Source of the DNA: JAWLHK01 sp041690355 [NCBI: bacterium]
GTDB taxonomy: Bacteria; J088; JAWLBW01
DNA length: 48,724 bases
NCBI GenBank assembly: GCA_041690355.1
Contig: JAWLHK010000029.1
Span: forward strand, 1-48,724
Direction of reading: 5' to 3'
Part shown: in pieces, positions 27,047-35,320 of the stretch
Layout: every line of letters starts with the position of its first letter
How positions within the stretch are numbered: the stretch's first letter is position 1
Position numbers and translations under genes: made by a program
The notes under the pieces: generated by a model
What the model was told of the DNA's origin: nothing
Database searches by the model: none
What the model saw: only the letters and a program-made list of their open reading frames with translations

Positions 27047-27080
27047 ACCCGTCAGGGGAATGGACCCGTCAGGGGAATGG
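27047..27080 (+). repeat. 17-bp tandem duplication containing the ribosome site
   Basis: ACCCGTCAGGGGAATGG occurs twice in direct tandem (27047-27063 and 27064-27080), immediately before the ATGATG at 27081. Each copy holds an AGGGGA ribosome-binding sequence and an ATG (27060 in frame, 27077 out of frame). Confidence 0.92.
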
Positions 27081-27083
27081 ATG

Positions 27084-28517
27084 ATGCGTACAACATTACG
27101 GCGGACGGCAATGGTGTTCGGCGATGCGCTGGTGCTCGTGCTGGCGCTCTGGCTGGCGTTTCTTTCCGACATGCTGCATGTCGGCGGCTTCGAGGTCATG
27201 CCGTTTCTCGGTCTGCTTGCGGTCTCGCTGCCCGTCTGGCTTGCGGTTCTGCACATCGGCGTCAGCGATGTGCGTCGACCGACGATGACGGGCTGGACGG
27301 TTCGTATCGTCGCCGGTGCGCTGCTCGCGATGTTGTCTGAAATGCTGCTCTATTCGGGCGGCTTCGCGCCCGCCTCGGCGCGCATCCCCATCCTGCATGC
27401 CGAGCTGACGGCCTGTCTTCTGCTCGTCACCAGGTTCGCGGCGCGCAGGAGCGTCTACGCCCCGGGCTATGCGCTGGCCGGCACCCAGCGCATTCTGCTT
27501 GTCGGCTTCGCGAGGCAGGCGCGCGACTACGCCGAGCGGCTCCAGCAGAGTATCGGGCGGCGGGTCGATGTCGTCGGATTTCTCCACGCCGAGGGCGACG
27601 GCATGGCCGACCTGGCGTCCCTCCGGACGCTTGACGAACTGCTCGGCGCCCATCCGAGCGAGGTGGCGACCGGTAAGCATGATTTCGCCGTTCTGGGCAG
27701 CGTTTCGGGCCTTCGGCGCATTCTCATCGAACAGTCGATCGACCAGGTCGTCTTCTGCTGCGACGAGGCCGAGTTCGCGAGTCATCTGGCTACATGCGAA
27801 GAGATGGGCGTCGAGGCGGTCTACCTTCCCCGGGTGACCGGAAAGGGCATCGCCCATGCGACCGTCGAAGACCACCTGGGCCTGCCGTCGGTGCGCTACA
27901 CGACGACGCCGCGGCAGCGCGGGCAACTGGCCTTGAAACAGGCCATCGACAGCACGCTCTCGGGCCTGGCGGTTCTTCTGTTGCTGCCGCTCTTTGCCCT
28001 GGTGGCGCTGGCGGTGCGGCTCGATTCGCGCGGCCCGGTCTTCTTCAGGCAGACGCGCGTGACGGTGCGCGGGCGCCACTTTGCCTGTCTCAAGTTCCGC
28101 ACGATGTACGTCGACGCCGAGGCGCGTCTCGAAGAGCTGTGGGCGAAGAACGAGATGCAGGGTCCGGTCTTCAAGATGCGCGACGACCCCCGCGTAACCC
28201 GTGTCGGGCGCTGGCTGCGCAAATTCTCGCTCGACGAGCTGCCGCAGCTCTTCAACGTGCTCCGGGGCGAAATGAGCCTGGTGGGTCCGCGTCCGCCGCT
28301 TCCGGCCGAAGTCGCCCGTTACGAACCCTGGCACCGCCGCCGCCTGAGCGTCAAGCCGGGTCTCACCTGCATCTGGCAGGTCTCGGGCAGAAACGACGTC
28401 GACTTCGACAACTGGATGAAACTCGACCTCGAGTATATCGACCGCTGGAGCCTGAGTCTTGACCTCAAGCTCATCCTGAAGACGATTCCCGCCGTCGTTC
28501 GGGGCACAGGCTGCTGA
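27084..28517 (+). CDS. Undecaprenyl-phosphate sugar phosphotransferase (WbaP/WcaJ family)
   Basis: A 477-aa inner-membrane enzyme. I favour the ATG at 27084 (seven bases from GGGGA); in-frame ATGs at 27081 and 27060 are alternatives. Four to five N-terminal membrane segments, a central nucleotide-binding-like domain, then the sugar transferase domain (about 280-477) with KFRTMYVDAE, RVGRWLRKFSLDELPQLFNV, MSLVGPRPPLPAEV and PGLTCIWQVSGRNDVDF. It starts the repeat unit by moving a sugar-1-phosphate, most likely glucose or galactose, from UDP-sugar to undecaprenyl phosphate. It is monocistronic and converges with the wzc gene. Which sugar is used cannot be seen. Confidence 0.93.
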   Translation: MRTTLRRTAMVFGDALVLVLALWLAFLSDMLHVGGFEVMPFLGLLAVSLPVWLAVLHIGVSDVRRPTMTGWTVRIVAGALLAMLSEMLLYSGGFAPASARIPILHAELTACLLLVTRFAARRSVYAPGYALAGTQRILLVGFARQARDYAERLQQSIGRRVDVVGFLHAEGDGMADLASLRTLDELLGAHPSEVATGKHDFAVLGSVSGLRRILIEQSIDQVVFCCDEAEFASHLATCEEMGVEAVYLPRVTGKGIAHATVEDHLGLPSVRYTTTPRQRGQLALKQAIDSTLSGLAVLLLLPLFALVALAVRLDSRGPVFFRQTRVTVRGRHFACLKFRTMYVDAEARLEELWAKNEMQGPVFKMRDDPRVTRVGRWLRKFSLDELPQLFNVLRGEMSLVGPRPPLPAEVARYEPWHRRRLSVKPGLTCIWQVSGRNDVDFDNWMKLDLEYIDRWSLSLDLKLILKTIPAVVRGTGC

Positions 28518-28567
28518 CCAGTCGGATACCGGAGGGCTGAACCCGGAACTGCCGGCGCGAAAGCGCG

Positions 28568-30889
28568 TCAGGCCCGCGGCCTGAAGAACTCGGCCATCCG
28601 ATGCTGGGCGTTGCGCAGGCGCCGCTTCATCGGGCTGATGTCTTCGGTTCCGTACCCGTAGTAATAATAGGCGTCGCCGCTTTCATTCGTCGCCGTGCGG
28701 TTCAGGACGACGCCCCGAATACGGGCCCCGACATTCCGGAGAAGTTCGAGGGCGCGCTTCGCCTCCTGGATCGAGGTCTTGCCGGCGCCGGCCACGAAGA
28801 AGACGGCGTCGGCCGTCGCCGCCAGCACGGCCGCGTCGGTGAAGGCCACGACCGGCGGCGCATCGAAGAGCACGTAGTCGTAGGCCTGGCGTGCTTCCTG
28901 GTGGAATTCACGGAAGCGGGGCGTCTCGAGAAATTCGGCGGGGTCGGGCGGCAGAAGGCCCGCCGGCAGAACCGAGAGTCCGCTTACGCCGGTTTGCGTG
29001 CGCACGCGTTCCTGCCAGGCGCCGCCTTCGAGCAGGGCATTCGTCATGCCCGGTTCGCAGGCAAGCTGAAAGGCCGTGTGAATGCGCGGCCGCCGCAGGT
29101 CGCAATCGACGAGCAGCACGCGGCTCCCACCCTGGGCGAGGCTGATGGCCAGATTCGTAATCGTCGTCGTCTTGCCCTCGCCGGGCGCAGCGCTCGTGAA
29201 GAGCAGGGTCCGAATCGGTGACTTGTCTGAGGCAGTAAACCGCAGGTTTGTTCGGAACGAGCGAAAGGCCTCGTGCGCGGGCGACCGGGATTCCTTACGT
29301 GCCTCAAGCAGGGGAGACTCGCCCCGGATGGTCGGGATCAGTCCGTAAACGGGAAGTTTGAGGTGCCGCTCGACGTCGTCGTCTGTCTTCAGGCTGTCGT
29401 CGGCGAACTCGAGCACGAAGGCGGCGCCCGCCCCGAACATCAGGCCGAGTACGGCGAAGAGCATGAGATTGCCGCTGACGTCGGGAGACACCGGGTCTTC
29501 AGGCGTGATGGCCGGATCGATGACGCGCACGTTGCCGACGATGCCGGCCCGCGCGATACGGGCCTCTTCATGCTTCTTGAGCAGAAAGGTGTACAGGTCG
29601 GCGTTGACCTCGCTCTTGCGCGTCAGGGCCGCCAGCTCGCGCTCGGCCTTCGGCAGCGTCTTCAGCCGATCTTCATAGCGGTTGATGAGCCCCTTGACGG
29701 TTGCCAGGCGGTTACGCAGCGAACGGTCTGTATTGACGACGCTCTGGCGAATCTTATCCTTGAGTTCGTCGACCTGTGCGGTCAGAATCTTCACGCGCGG
29801 GTTCAGGGTCGTCATGTCCTGGCGCAGGCCGCGCAGTTCGACGAGACGCTGCGAGAGGTCGGTGACCATCTGGTTGATCGTCGGGTCGGGCATGCTCACT
29901 GTGCCGAGCAGATAGGGGTCGTCCTTCTCGCCGGCATGCTTCAACAGGCCCGCCAGACGCGAGCTCTGGCGCTGCTGGAGTTCGAGTTCGGCCCGGGTCA
30001 GCTCGAGCTTGCTGATCTGCTCGATCAGGCGGTTGGCCTCTTCGCTGAGCACGAAGATGCCCTTCTCGCTTTTGACTTCGTCGAGCCGCGCCTCGCCCTG
30101 CTCGAGATTGCCGCGGATGACATCGAGCTGCTCGTCGAGAAAGCGCAGTGTCTGGCTGGCCTCCTGGCTCTTGCGCTCGACGTTCCACGAAATGTAGATC
30201 TGGGTGACCTTGTTGACGATGTCGCGGGCGGCGAAGGGGTCGGGCGAGTCGTAGCCGATGCGGATCATGTTCGTTTTGCGCCCGAGCTCGTTGACGTGGA
30301 TGGCGGCCTGCAGGGCGCCGACGGCGTCGCGGATGCGGATCTTGCGGAAGCGGACCTGATCGCCCGGTCTGGCGCCGCTTGCTTCGAGCACCCAGGATAA
30401 GTCGGCGGTGTTGAAGGGCTTGCCGCGTTCGCCGGCGCCCAGCTTCTTGCCTGCTTCGTCGAAAACCTCGTATCGATTTTCTTCGCCGAAGTGCACCACG
30501 AAGACCGGCCCCGAGGCGGCCGGATAGGTTTGTGAGCGATACTCGTTGATGACGATGCGCCGCCCGGGACGCTCGTCGAGAAGTACGGCATCGAGACCAA
30601 GCTCACGCACGGCCTGTTCGGCGACGGTGCGTGATTTGATGATCTGCATCTCGGCCTCGACGGCGACCGAGGTTTCTTCGAGCCCACGTGGCAGCTCGGA
30701 GAGCACGCCGAGTCGCGGGCGCTCTTCTTCGACCTGCACCGTGGCCTCGGCCTGATAGAGCGGTGTGAGAAACAGGGTGCCGACGGTGCCGGCGACGAAA
30801 ACCGTTCCGGCGATGACGGCGACGAGACGCCAGCGTCTGCGCAGCACCAGCCAGTAGTCACGCAATCCGTTCTGCCTGTTCCCGGTCAT
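28568..30889 (-). CDS. wzc: Wzc-type polysaccharide co-polymerase and tyrosine autokinase
   Basis: A 773-aa inner-membrane protein. The ATG at 30889 overlaps the wza stop (TGATG) with a GGGGAG site; an in-frame TTG just upstream is unlikely. Wzz domain: membrane segment near 20-40, a long coiled-coil periplasmic part (about 220-420), second membrane segment near 455. The cytoplasmic BY-kinase has Walker A TSAAPGEGKTTT (about 565-576), Walker A' VLLVDCDLRRP, Walker B YVLFDAPPVV and a tyrosine-rich tail AYYYYGYG (about 739-746) for autophosphorylation. It controls chain length and export with Wza. No low-molecular-weight phosphatase (Wzb) is visible to dephosphorylate it. Confidence 0.95.
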   Translation of the reverse strand: MTGNRQNGLRDYWLVLRRRWRLVAVIAGTVFVAGTVGTLFLTPLYQAEATVQVEEERPRLGVLSELPRGLEETSVAVEAEMQIIKSRTVAEQAVRELGLDAVLLDERPGRRIVINEYRSQTYPAASGPVFVVHFGEENRYEVFDEAGKKLGAGERGKPFNTADLSWVLEASGARPGDQVRFRKIRIRDAVGALQAAIHVNELGRKTNMIRIGYDSPDPFAARDIVNKVTQIYISWNVERKSQEASQTLRFLDEQLDVIRGNLEQGEARLDEVKSEKGIFVLSEEANRLIEQISKLELTRAELELQQRQSSRLAGLLKHAGEKDDPYLLGTVSMPDPTINQMVTDLSQRLVELRGLRQDMTTLNPRVKILTAQVDELKDKIRQSVVNTDRSLRNRLATVKGLINRYEDRLKTLPKAERELAALTRKSEVNADLYTFLLKKHEEARIARAGIVGNVRVIDPAITPEDPVSPDVSGNLMLFAVLGLMFGAGAAFVLEFADDSLKTDDDVERHLKLPVYGLIPTIRGESPLLEARKESRSPAHEAFRSFRTNLRFTASDKSPIRTLLFTSAAPGEGKTTTITNLAISLAQGGSRVLLVDCDLRRPRIHTAFQLACEPGMTNALLEGGAWQERVRTQTGVSGLSVLPAGLLPPDPAEFLETPRFREFHQEARQAYDYVLFDAPPVVAFTDAAVLAATADAVFFVAGAGKTSIQEAKRALELLRNVGARIRGVVLNRTATNESGDAYYYYGYGTEDISPMKRRLRNAQHRMAEFFRPRA

Positions 30890-31950
30890 CAATCTCCCCC
30901 GTCGATAATGTCGTCGATGATGAAGTAGTCGCGTACGACCCCGAGCGGCCTGATCAGCAGGGTGTCGAGTGTCGGGTTGATGAGCGCCAGCGCGCGGTTC
31001 CAGTTGGCGAGGCCCGTCGGCGGCACCCAGACGACGTCGCCGGGCAGCAGTCGCAGGGCGGCGGGATTTCCCTCGCCGTATTTCATGGCGGCCTCGACGT
31101 CGACGACGTGCAGGACCATTTCGCCGCCGTGCCGCCGGATGATGGCGATTTCGTCATCATTGGCGCCGATGGTAAAACCGCCTGCCTGGGCGACGGCCTG
31201 CAGCACGCCGAGCCCGTGCGCCGACACCGGGACGGCGCTGGGGCGTGCGACTTCGCCGAGCACATAGGCGAGATTCTGGCTTTGCGAGGGGACGTAGAGC
31301 GTATCGCCCGGTTGCATGTAGATGTCTTCCATCGGCGTCGTGAACACTGCCGTCAGGTCAATGGGGTAGACCTTGCCGCGCCGTGAGAGGTAGGCGCCGT
31401 CGAGTACGGCGGCGGGTGTGGTGCCCCCCGCGAGGGAGACGGCCTCGCGCAGGCTGATCGGCTTGTAGATCGGATATCCGCCAGGTTTGTTGACGTCGCC
31501 GAGTACATAGAAGCGCTTCGAGTGGATTTCGGCGGGCTTCAGGTCGAGCTGGGGATTCTCAAAATACAGGCCAAGCGTGCGCGTGAGCTTCTCCTGGGCG
31601 CGCCGCAAGGTGAGGCCGGCGATGTGCACGTGTCCGGCGGCGGGCAGAAAGACGGTGCCGTCGTCTTTGACGAGCAGCTCGGTGGTGAGATCTGCGTTGC
31701 GCCACACGAGCATTTCCAGCCGGTCATAGGGCCCGACCGTGTAAAGCGTTGCGGCCCCGGCGTGCTCGCGCAGCGGCGAGATGTCGACCGGCAGCGGCAA
31801 GGCGACGACGGGGTTGTCGACGTCGGGTGTCGAACGCGGCCACCAGCACCCCGTCGTCTCGGCCGTCAGAAGGAGAAGAAGAACGATAACAGGAAATCGG
31901 CCCCGTCTCGTGCAGTTACTCAACTGGCTTGGCACGCTGTGCACCCTCAT
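30889..31950 (-). CDS. wza: Wza-type polysaccharide export lipoprotein
   Basis: A 353-aa outer-membrane export channel subunit. Signal with Cys35 (TTGC; a slightly unusual lipobox), polysaccharide export domain YTVGPYDRLEMLVWRNADLT (about 70-150), then two SLBB-type units around FYVLGDVNKPGGYPI and AYVLGEVARPSAVPV. The C-terminal stretch (WVPPTGLANWNRALALINP) resembles the amphipathic helix that forms the channel in Wza. It is cotranscribed with wzc. The E. coli homologue is 379 aa. Confidence 0.94.
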   Translation of the reverse strand: MRVHSVPSQLSNCTRRGRFPVIVLLLLLTAETTGCWWPRSTPDVDNPVVALPLPVDISPLREHAGAATLYTVGPYDRLEMLVWRNADLTTELLVKDDGTVFLPAAGHVHIAGLTLRRAQEKLTRTLGLYFENPQLDLKPAEIHSKRFYVLGDVNKPGGYPIYKPISLREAVSLAGGTTPAAVLDGAYLSRRGKVYPIDLTAVFTTPMEDIYMQPGDTLYVPSQSQNLAYVLGEVARPSAVPVSAHGLGVLQAVAQAGGFTIGANDDEIAIIRRHGGEMVLHVVDVEAAMKYGEGNPAALRLLPGDVVWVPPTGLANWNRALALINPTLDTLLIRPLGVVRDYFIIDDIIDGGD

Positions 31951-31999
31951 GGAAAACCCACTCTGTGCTACATTTCAGCCGTAAAGGCGGCACTCGATG

Positions 32000-32033
32000 T
32001 CCCTACTATAGGTCAATTCGACGCCCCCGGGAA
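32000..32033 (-). promoter_or_regulatory. Putative promoter of wza-wzc
   Basis: On the minus strand TTCCCG (32028-32033), a 17-base spacer and TATAGT (32005-32010) precede the wza ATG by about 50 bases. TATAGT is a good -10; the -35 is weak. Confidence 0.4.
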
Positions 32034-32099
32034 CGGCATTGCAGCTCTCGGGCGAAAGGGAAATCCGACCTTTGGGAGCGTCGTCGAATACACACAAGC

Positions 32100-32114
32100 G
32101 GGGGGGGGGGGGGG
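32100..32114. repeat. G15 homopolymer tract between wza and fcl
   Basis: Fifteen consecutive Gs lie in the 340-base divergent spacer (31951-32290), about 110 bases before the fcl promoter-like element and 90 bases upstream of the putative wza -10. It is the same length as the C tract at 16-30. No gene is seen in the spacer. Confidence 0.8.
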
Positions 32115-32221
32115 CAGCCCAACCTTGTGAAAGCTTCTGTCACAAGCGCAGCCTGGACGCAAGCCCCCTCCCACCGAGCGCCAGGACGTGCTATTGGACG
32201 CTCGGTTCAGCCCGACCCCGC

Positions 32222-32234
32222 GTGCTAAGTTGGG
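32222..32234 (+). promoter_or_regulatory. Putative extended -10 promoter of fcl-manC
   Basis: GTGCTAAGTTGGG, an extended -10 (TG-C-TAAGTT), 56 bases before the fcl ATG. It matches the flippase element at 11432 in 11 of 13 positions. No clear -35. Confidence 0.42.
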
Positions 32235-32290
32235 ATCAAGGCCGACGCCTGTGTCGTCGACTGGGGATCCCAAGCACGAAACGGGGAGAC

Positions 32291-33244
32291 ATGGATAGGA
32301 ACGCAAGGGTCTTTGTTGCGGGTCACCGCGGCCTCGTCGGCTCGGCGATCCGGCGCGCGCTCGAGGCGCGGGGCTACACGAATCTGCTTCTGCGCCGTTC
32401 GCGCGAGGTCGATCTCCGCATCCGCGAAGAGGTCGACGAACTGTTCGCCGCCGAACGCCCGGAGTACATTTTTCTCGCCGCGGCCAAGGTGGGCGGCATT
32501 CTCGCCAACCGCGATTACCCGGCCGACTTCATCCGCGACAACCTGCTGATCCAGGCGAACGTCATTGACGCAGCCTGGCGCCATGACGTGAAGAAACTGC
32601 TCTTTCTCGGTTCCTCCTGCATCTATCCGCGTCTGTGCCCCCAGCCGATTCGCGAAGAGTACCTGCTGACCGGCCCGCTCGAAAGCACGAACGAACCGTA
32701 CGCCGTCGCCAAGATCGCCGGCATTCGCATGTGCCAGGCCTACAACCGGCAGCACGGCACGCGCTTCATCGTCGGCATGCCGACCAATCTCTACGGCCCC
32801 GGCGACAACTTCGACCTGGAGTCGAGCCACGTGCTGCCGGCGCTCATCCGCAAGTTTCACGAAGCGCTGCCCGACCGGCCGGTCACCCTGTGGGGAAGCG
32901 GAGAACCGCGCCGCGAGTTCCTGCACTGCGACGATCTCGCCGACGCGGCCATCCACCTCATGCTGCACTATGAGGGGGACGAGCCGGTCAACATGGGGAC
33001 CGGCGAAGACATCGCCATCCGCGAGCTGGCCAGGATGATTCAGGAAGTCGTCGGGCACCGCGGCCCCATCCACTGGGACACCGCGAAGCCCGACGGCACG
33101 CCGCGCAAATGGCTCGACGTAAGCCGGCTTCGCGAGACGGGCTGGAGTCCGCGAATCCATCTGCGCGAGGGTATCCGCAACACCTACCAGTGGTACCTTG
33201 CCTACGTCCACCGTGCGGGGAACATCGGGAAAAAAGCCGCCTGA
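32291..33244 (+). CDS. fcl: GDP-L-fucose synthase
   Basis: A 317-aa short-chain dehydrogenase (E. coli Fcl/WcaG is 321 aa). The ATG at 32291 follows GGGGAG; the frame is open upstream to 32039 through the G tract but that part is not protein-like. NADP site VFVAGHRGLVGSAIRRAL, catalytic SSCIYP, Tyr-x-x-x-Lys in NEPYAVAKIAG, and NLYGPGDNFDLESSHVLPAL are all family hallmarks. It epimerises and reduces GDP-4-keto-6-deoxymannose from Gmd to GDP-L-fucose. Followed after 40 bases by manC. Confidence 0.97.
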   Translation: MDRNARVFVAGHRGLVGSAIRRALEARGYTNLLLRRSREVDLRIREEVDELFAAERPEYIFLAAAKVGGILANRDYPADFIRDNLLIQANVIDAAWRHDVKKLLFLGSSCIYPRLCPQPIREEYLLTGPLESTNEPYAVAKIAGIRMCQAYNRQHGTRFIVGMPTNLYGPGDNFDLESSHVLPALIRKFHEALPDRPVTLWGSGEPRREFLHCDDLADAAIHLMLHYEGDEPVNMGTGEDIAIRELARMIQEVVGHRGPIHWDTAKPDGTPRKWLDVSRLRETGWSPRIHLREGIRNTYQWYLAYVHRAGNIGKKAA

Positions 33245-33284
33245 GCGCGCCCCGAATCCGCCATCCGAATAAGGAATCTGGAAT

Positions 33285-34691
33285 ATGAGCACAGTCAAGC
33301 ACCTGAACGTGGTGCCCGTCATTCTCGCGGGCGGATCGGGTACCCGGCTCTGGCCGCTCAGCAAGCCGGGCACCCCCAAGCAGTTTCTCTCGCTCTTCGG
33401 CGGGCGCACCTTGCTGCAGGAGACGATCGCGCGGATTCTGCCTCTGCCCGCCCGTCACCTGCTCGTCGTGACCGGCGCGGCCCAGCAGCTCGAGACCGAG
33501 GCCCAACTGCGCGACCTCGGGCTCGGGCAGGATCGGGTGACGGTGCTCGCTGAACCGTGCGCACGCAACACGGCGCCGGCCATCGCCCTGGTAGCCGCCT
33601 TTATCCGCGACCGTTTCGGGCCCGAGGCGCGGATGGTCGTCCTGCCGGCCGATCATCACGTCGGCGATGCCAACGCATTCCGCGAAACCATTCGCAAGGC
33701 GGTCGAAGAGGCCGGCAACGAGATGCTGGTGACCATCGGCGTGCGCCCGACCGGCCCGGCGACGGGCTACGGCTACATCCACGCGGCCGAGGTGCGCGAC
33801 GGGGCGGCCGATGTCCGCGCCTTTGTCGAAAAGCCTGACCGCGTGCGCGCCGAAGGGTATGTCGCGTCGGGCGACTACTTCTGGAACAGCGGCATGTTCG
33901 TCTGGACGAGCGGCACCATTCTGCGGGCGCTGGAGCGCCATCTTCCCGAAATCGTTCCCCTGCTGCGGCTTAGCTGGGAAGCCTTCTGCCAGCGTTTCGC
34001 CGAGGCGCCGGATATTTCCGTCGACTATGCGGTGCTCGAGAAAGCCGCCGGGGTGCGCATGGTGCCGGCCGCGTTTGCCTGGAGCGATGTCGGCACGTGG
34101 GACTCGGTCGTCAGCTTTCTGCGCGGCGAAGGGCGCTTCAAGCGGGCCGACGTCGAGATCGAGTGCGAGTCCATCGATGTCTTCGCGCAACGCCCGGTCG
34201 CCGTCGTCGGGCTCGGCGAGATCATCGTGATCGACGGCGATCAGGGCATCCTCATCCTCAAGAAGGGGCACGGCCAGTCGGTCGGCATGGTCGCCAAGGT
34301 CATGGCAGAGAAGATGATGGTCGAGGGTGGCGAGGGCAAGGACATCCCCCGGATTGTGCCCAAGCCCTGGGGCGAGGAGTTCATCTGGGCGCATACCCCG
34401 CGCTACGTGGGCAAAGTCCTGCGTATCCGGAAGGGCGAAAGTCTCAGCCTGCAGTATCACCGGATGAAGGATGAGACGATCAACGTCCTGCGCGGCACGC
34501 TCATCTTCCGCCACGGCCCGCATCCCGACGCGCTTCAGGAGACGCGTCTCGGCCCCGGCGAGAGCTTTCACATCCGCACGCGCACCGTGCACCAGATGGA
34601 GGCCGCCGAAGACTGCGAGATCCTCGAGGTCAGCACCCCCGAGCTCGACGACGTCGTCCGGCTGAACGACCGGTACGGAAGGGCGGCCTGA
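33285..34691 (+). CDS. manC: Mannose-1-phosphate guanylyltransferase / mannose-6-phosphate isomerase
   Basis: A 468-aa bifunctional type II enzyme (E. coli ManC 478 aa). The N-terminal pyrophosphorylase has VILAGGSGTRLWPLSKPGTP, PADHHVGD and FVEKPD. The C-terminal cupin isomerase domain (about 350-465) has RPWGEE-type PKPWGEEFIWAH, RIRKGESLSLQYHRMKDE and SFHIRTRTVHQMEA. It supplies GDP-mannose to Gmd and possibly as a direct donor. AAGGAA site before the ATG. Cotranscribed with fcl. The phosphomannomutase (ManB/CpsG) needed for mannose-1-phosphate is not in the window. Confidence 0.96.
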   Translation: MSTVKHLNVVPVILAGGSGTRLWPLSKPGTPKQFLSLFGGRTLLQETIARILPLPARHLLVVTGAAQQLETEAQLRDLGLGQDRVTVLAEPCARNTAPAIALVAAFIRDRFGPEARMVVLPADHHVGDANAFRETIRKAVEEAGNEMLVTIGVRPTGPATGYGYIHAAEVRDGAADVRAFVEKPDRVRAEGYVASGDYFWNSGMFVWTSGTILRALERHLPEIVPLLRLSWEAFCQRFAEAPDISVDYAVLEKAAGVRMVPAAFAWSDVGTWDSVVSFLRGEGRFKRADVEIECESIDVFAQRPVAVVGLGEIIVIDGDQGILILKKGHGQSVGMVAKVMAEKMMVEGGEGKDIPRIVPKPWGEEFIWAHTPRYVGKVLRIRKGESLSLQYHRMKDETINVLRGTLIFRHGPHPDALQETRLGPGESFHIRTRTVHQMEAAEDCEILEVSTPELDDVVRLNDRYGRAA

Positions 34692-34699
34692 CACGAAGT

Positions 34700-34773
34700 C
34701 GAAGTGCGAGCGCGGAGCGCGGAACTGCCCGGTCCATGTACTCGCAGTTCCGCGTTACGAGTCCCGCGCTTCG
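34700..34773 (+). repeat. Long imperfect hairpin after manC
   Basis: Perfect inner arms CGCGGAACTGC (34718-34728) and GCAGTTCCGCG (34744-34754) with a 15-base loop, plus outer arms CGAAGTGC (34700-34707) and GCGCTTCG (34766-34773). No T run follows, so this is a weak terminator, an mRNA end stabiliser or a REP-like repeat rather than a classic terminator. Confidence 0.6.
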
Positions 34774-34857
34774 TAGGTTGCCTGTTTCTTTGCACGCGAT
34801 CGCGTACGGGTGCACCTTCACGGATAGCTGTTGGAAGCCTGTGATAAGATAGTGCCG

Positions 34858-35070
34858 ATGTCCGATTCTGAGATTCTTTTCATCGTTGAGGAGTCGCCTG
34901 AAGGGGGCTATACGGCCCGTGCTTCGGGGCATGCAATTTTTACGGAGTCCGACACGGCCGAGGAGCTTCGCGATCGGGTTCGCGATGCAGTCGTCTGCCA
35001 TTTCGAAAAGGGCCAGGGGCCGAAGGTGATCCGGCTTCAATTTGTGCGCGAAGAAATCATCGGCACATGA
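34858..35070 (+). CDS. HicB-like antitoxin
   Basis: A 70-aa protein from the ATG at 34858 (an in-frame TTG at 34831 would add nine residues). The sequence EILFIVEESPEGGYTARASG, the central TAEELRDRVRDAVVCHFEKG and IRLQFVREEII fit the small partially folded HicB antitoxin family, often misnamed as a dehydrogenase subunit. It has no DNA-binding domain. Its stop overlaps the hicA start as ATGA. It should neutralise the HicA toxin by binding it; with hicA broken it may be an orphan. Confidence 0.8.
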   Translation: MSDSEILFIVEESPEGGYTARASGHAIFTESDTAEELRDRVRDAVVCHFEKGQGPKVIRLQFVREEIIGT

Positions 35071-35320
35071 GGCGTCCCCGCGATCTCTCGGGTGCAGAGC
35101 TTGCGAAGCGATTGGGCATATTCGGCTATGAAGTTTCAAGACAGTCGGGCAGCCATATCAGGCTGAGCACGCGCACAAACGGTGAACACCACATCACCAT
35201 CCCATCCCATCCCATGACCCGCTTCGGGTAGGTACCCTTTCAGCCATTCTCGGCGAAGTGGCCGCTCATCTGAATCTGAGCCGCGATCAGCTCCTCGAAC
35301 GCCTCTTCGGAAAAGCCTGA
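35067..35320 (+). pseudogene. HicA-like mRNA interferase toxin, frameshifted at a CCCAT repeat
   Basis: The ATG at 35067 overlaps the hicB stop. The reading frame gives RPRDLSGAELAKRLGIFGYE and RQSGSHIRLST with the HicA catalytic Gly-Ser-His, then GEHHITIPSH and premature TAG (35229-35231), 54 codons in all. The natural continuation LRVGTLSAILGEVAAHLNLS...LFGKA stays open in another frame to TGA at 35318-35320. Removing one 5-base CCCAT unit at 35201-35215 joins both halves into an 82-aa protein of normal HicA length and sequence. So this is a slippage mutant, or a switchable off state. A sequencing error is also possible. Confidence 0.85.
35197..35215 (+). repeat. CCCAT pentanucleotide repeat inside hicA
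   Basis: CCAT followed by three CCCAT units in tandem. Unit length 5 shifts the frame by one unit change, so copy number decides whether HicA is intact. It sits on codons for Ile-Pro-Ser-His of the toxin. Confidence 0.9.

Noticed and set aside
31930-31950. Sigma-54 promoter at TGGCAC near the wza start
   Set aside because: The GG to GC spacing is two bases short, and it lies inside the wza signal-peptide codons.
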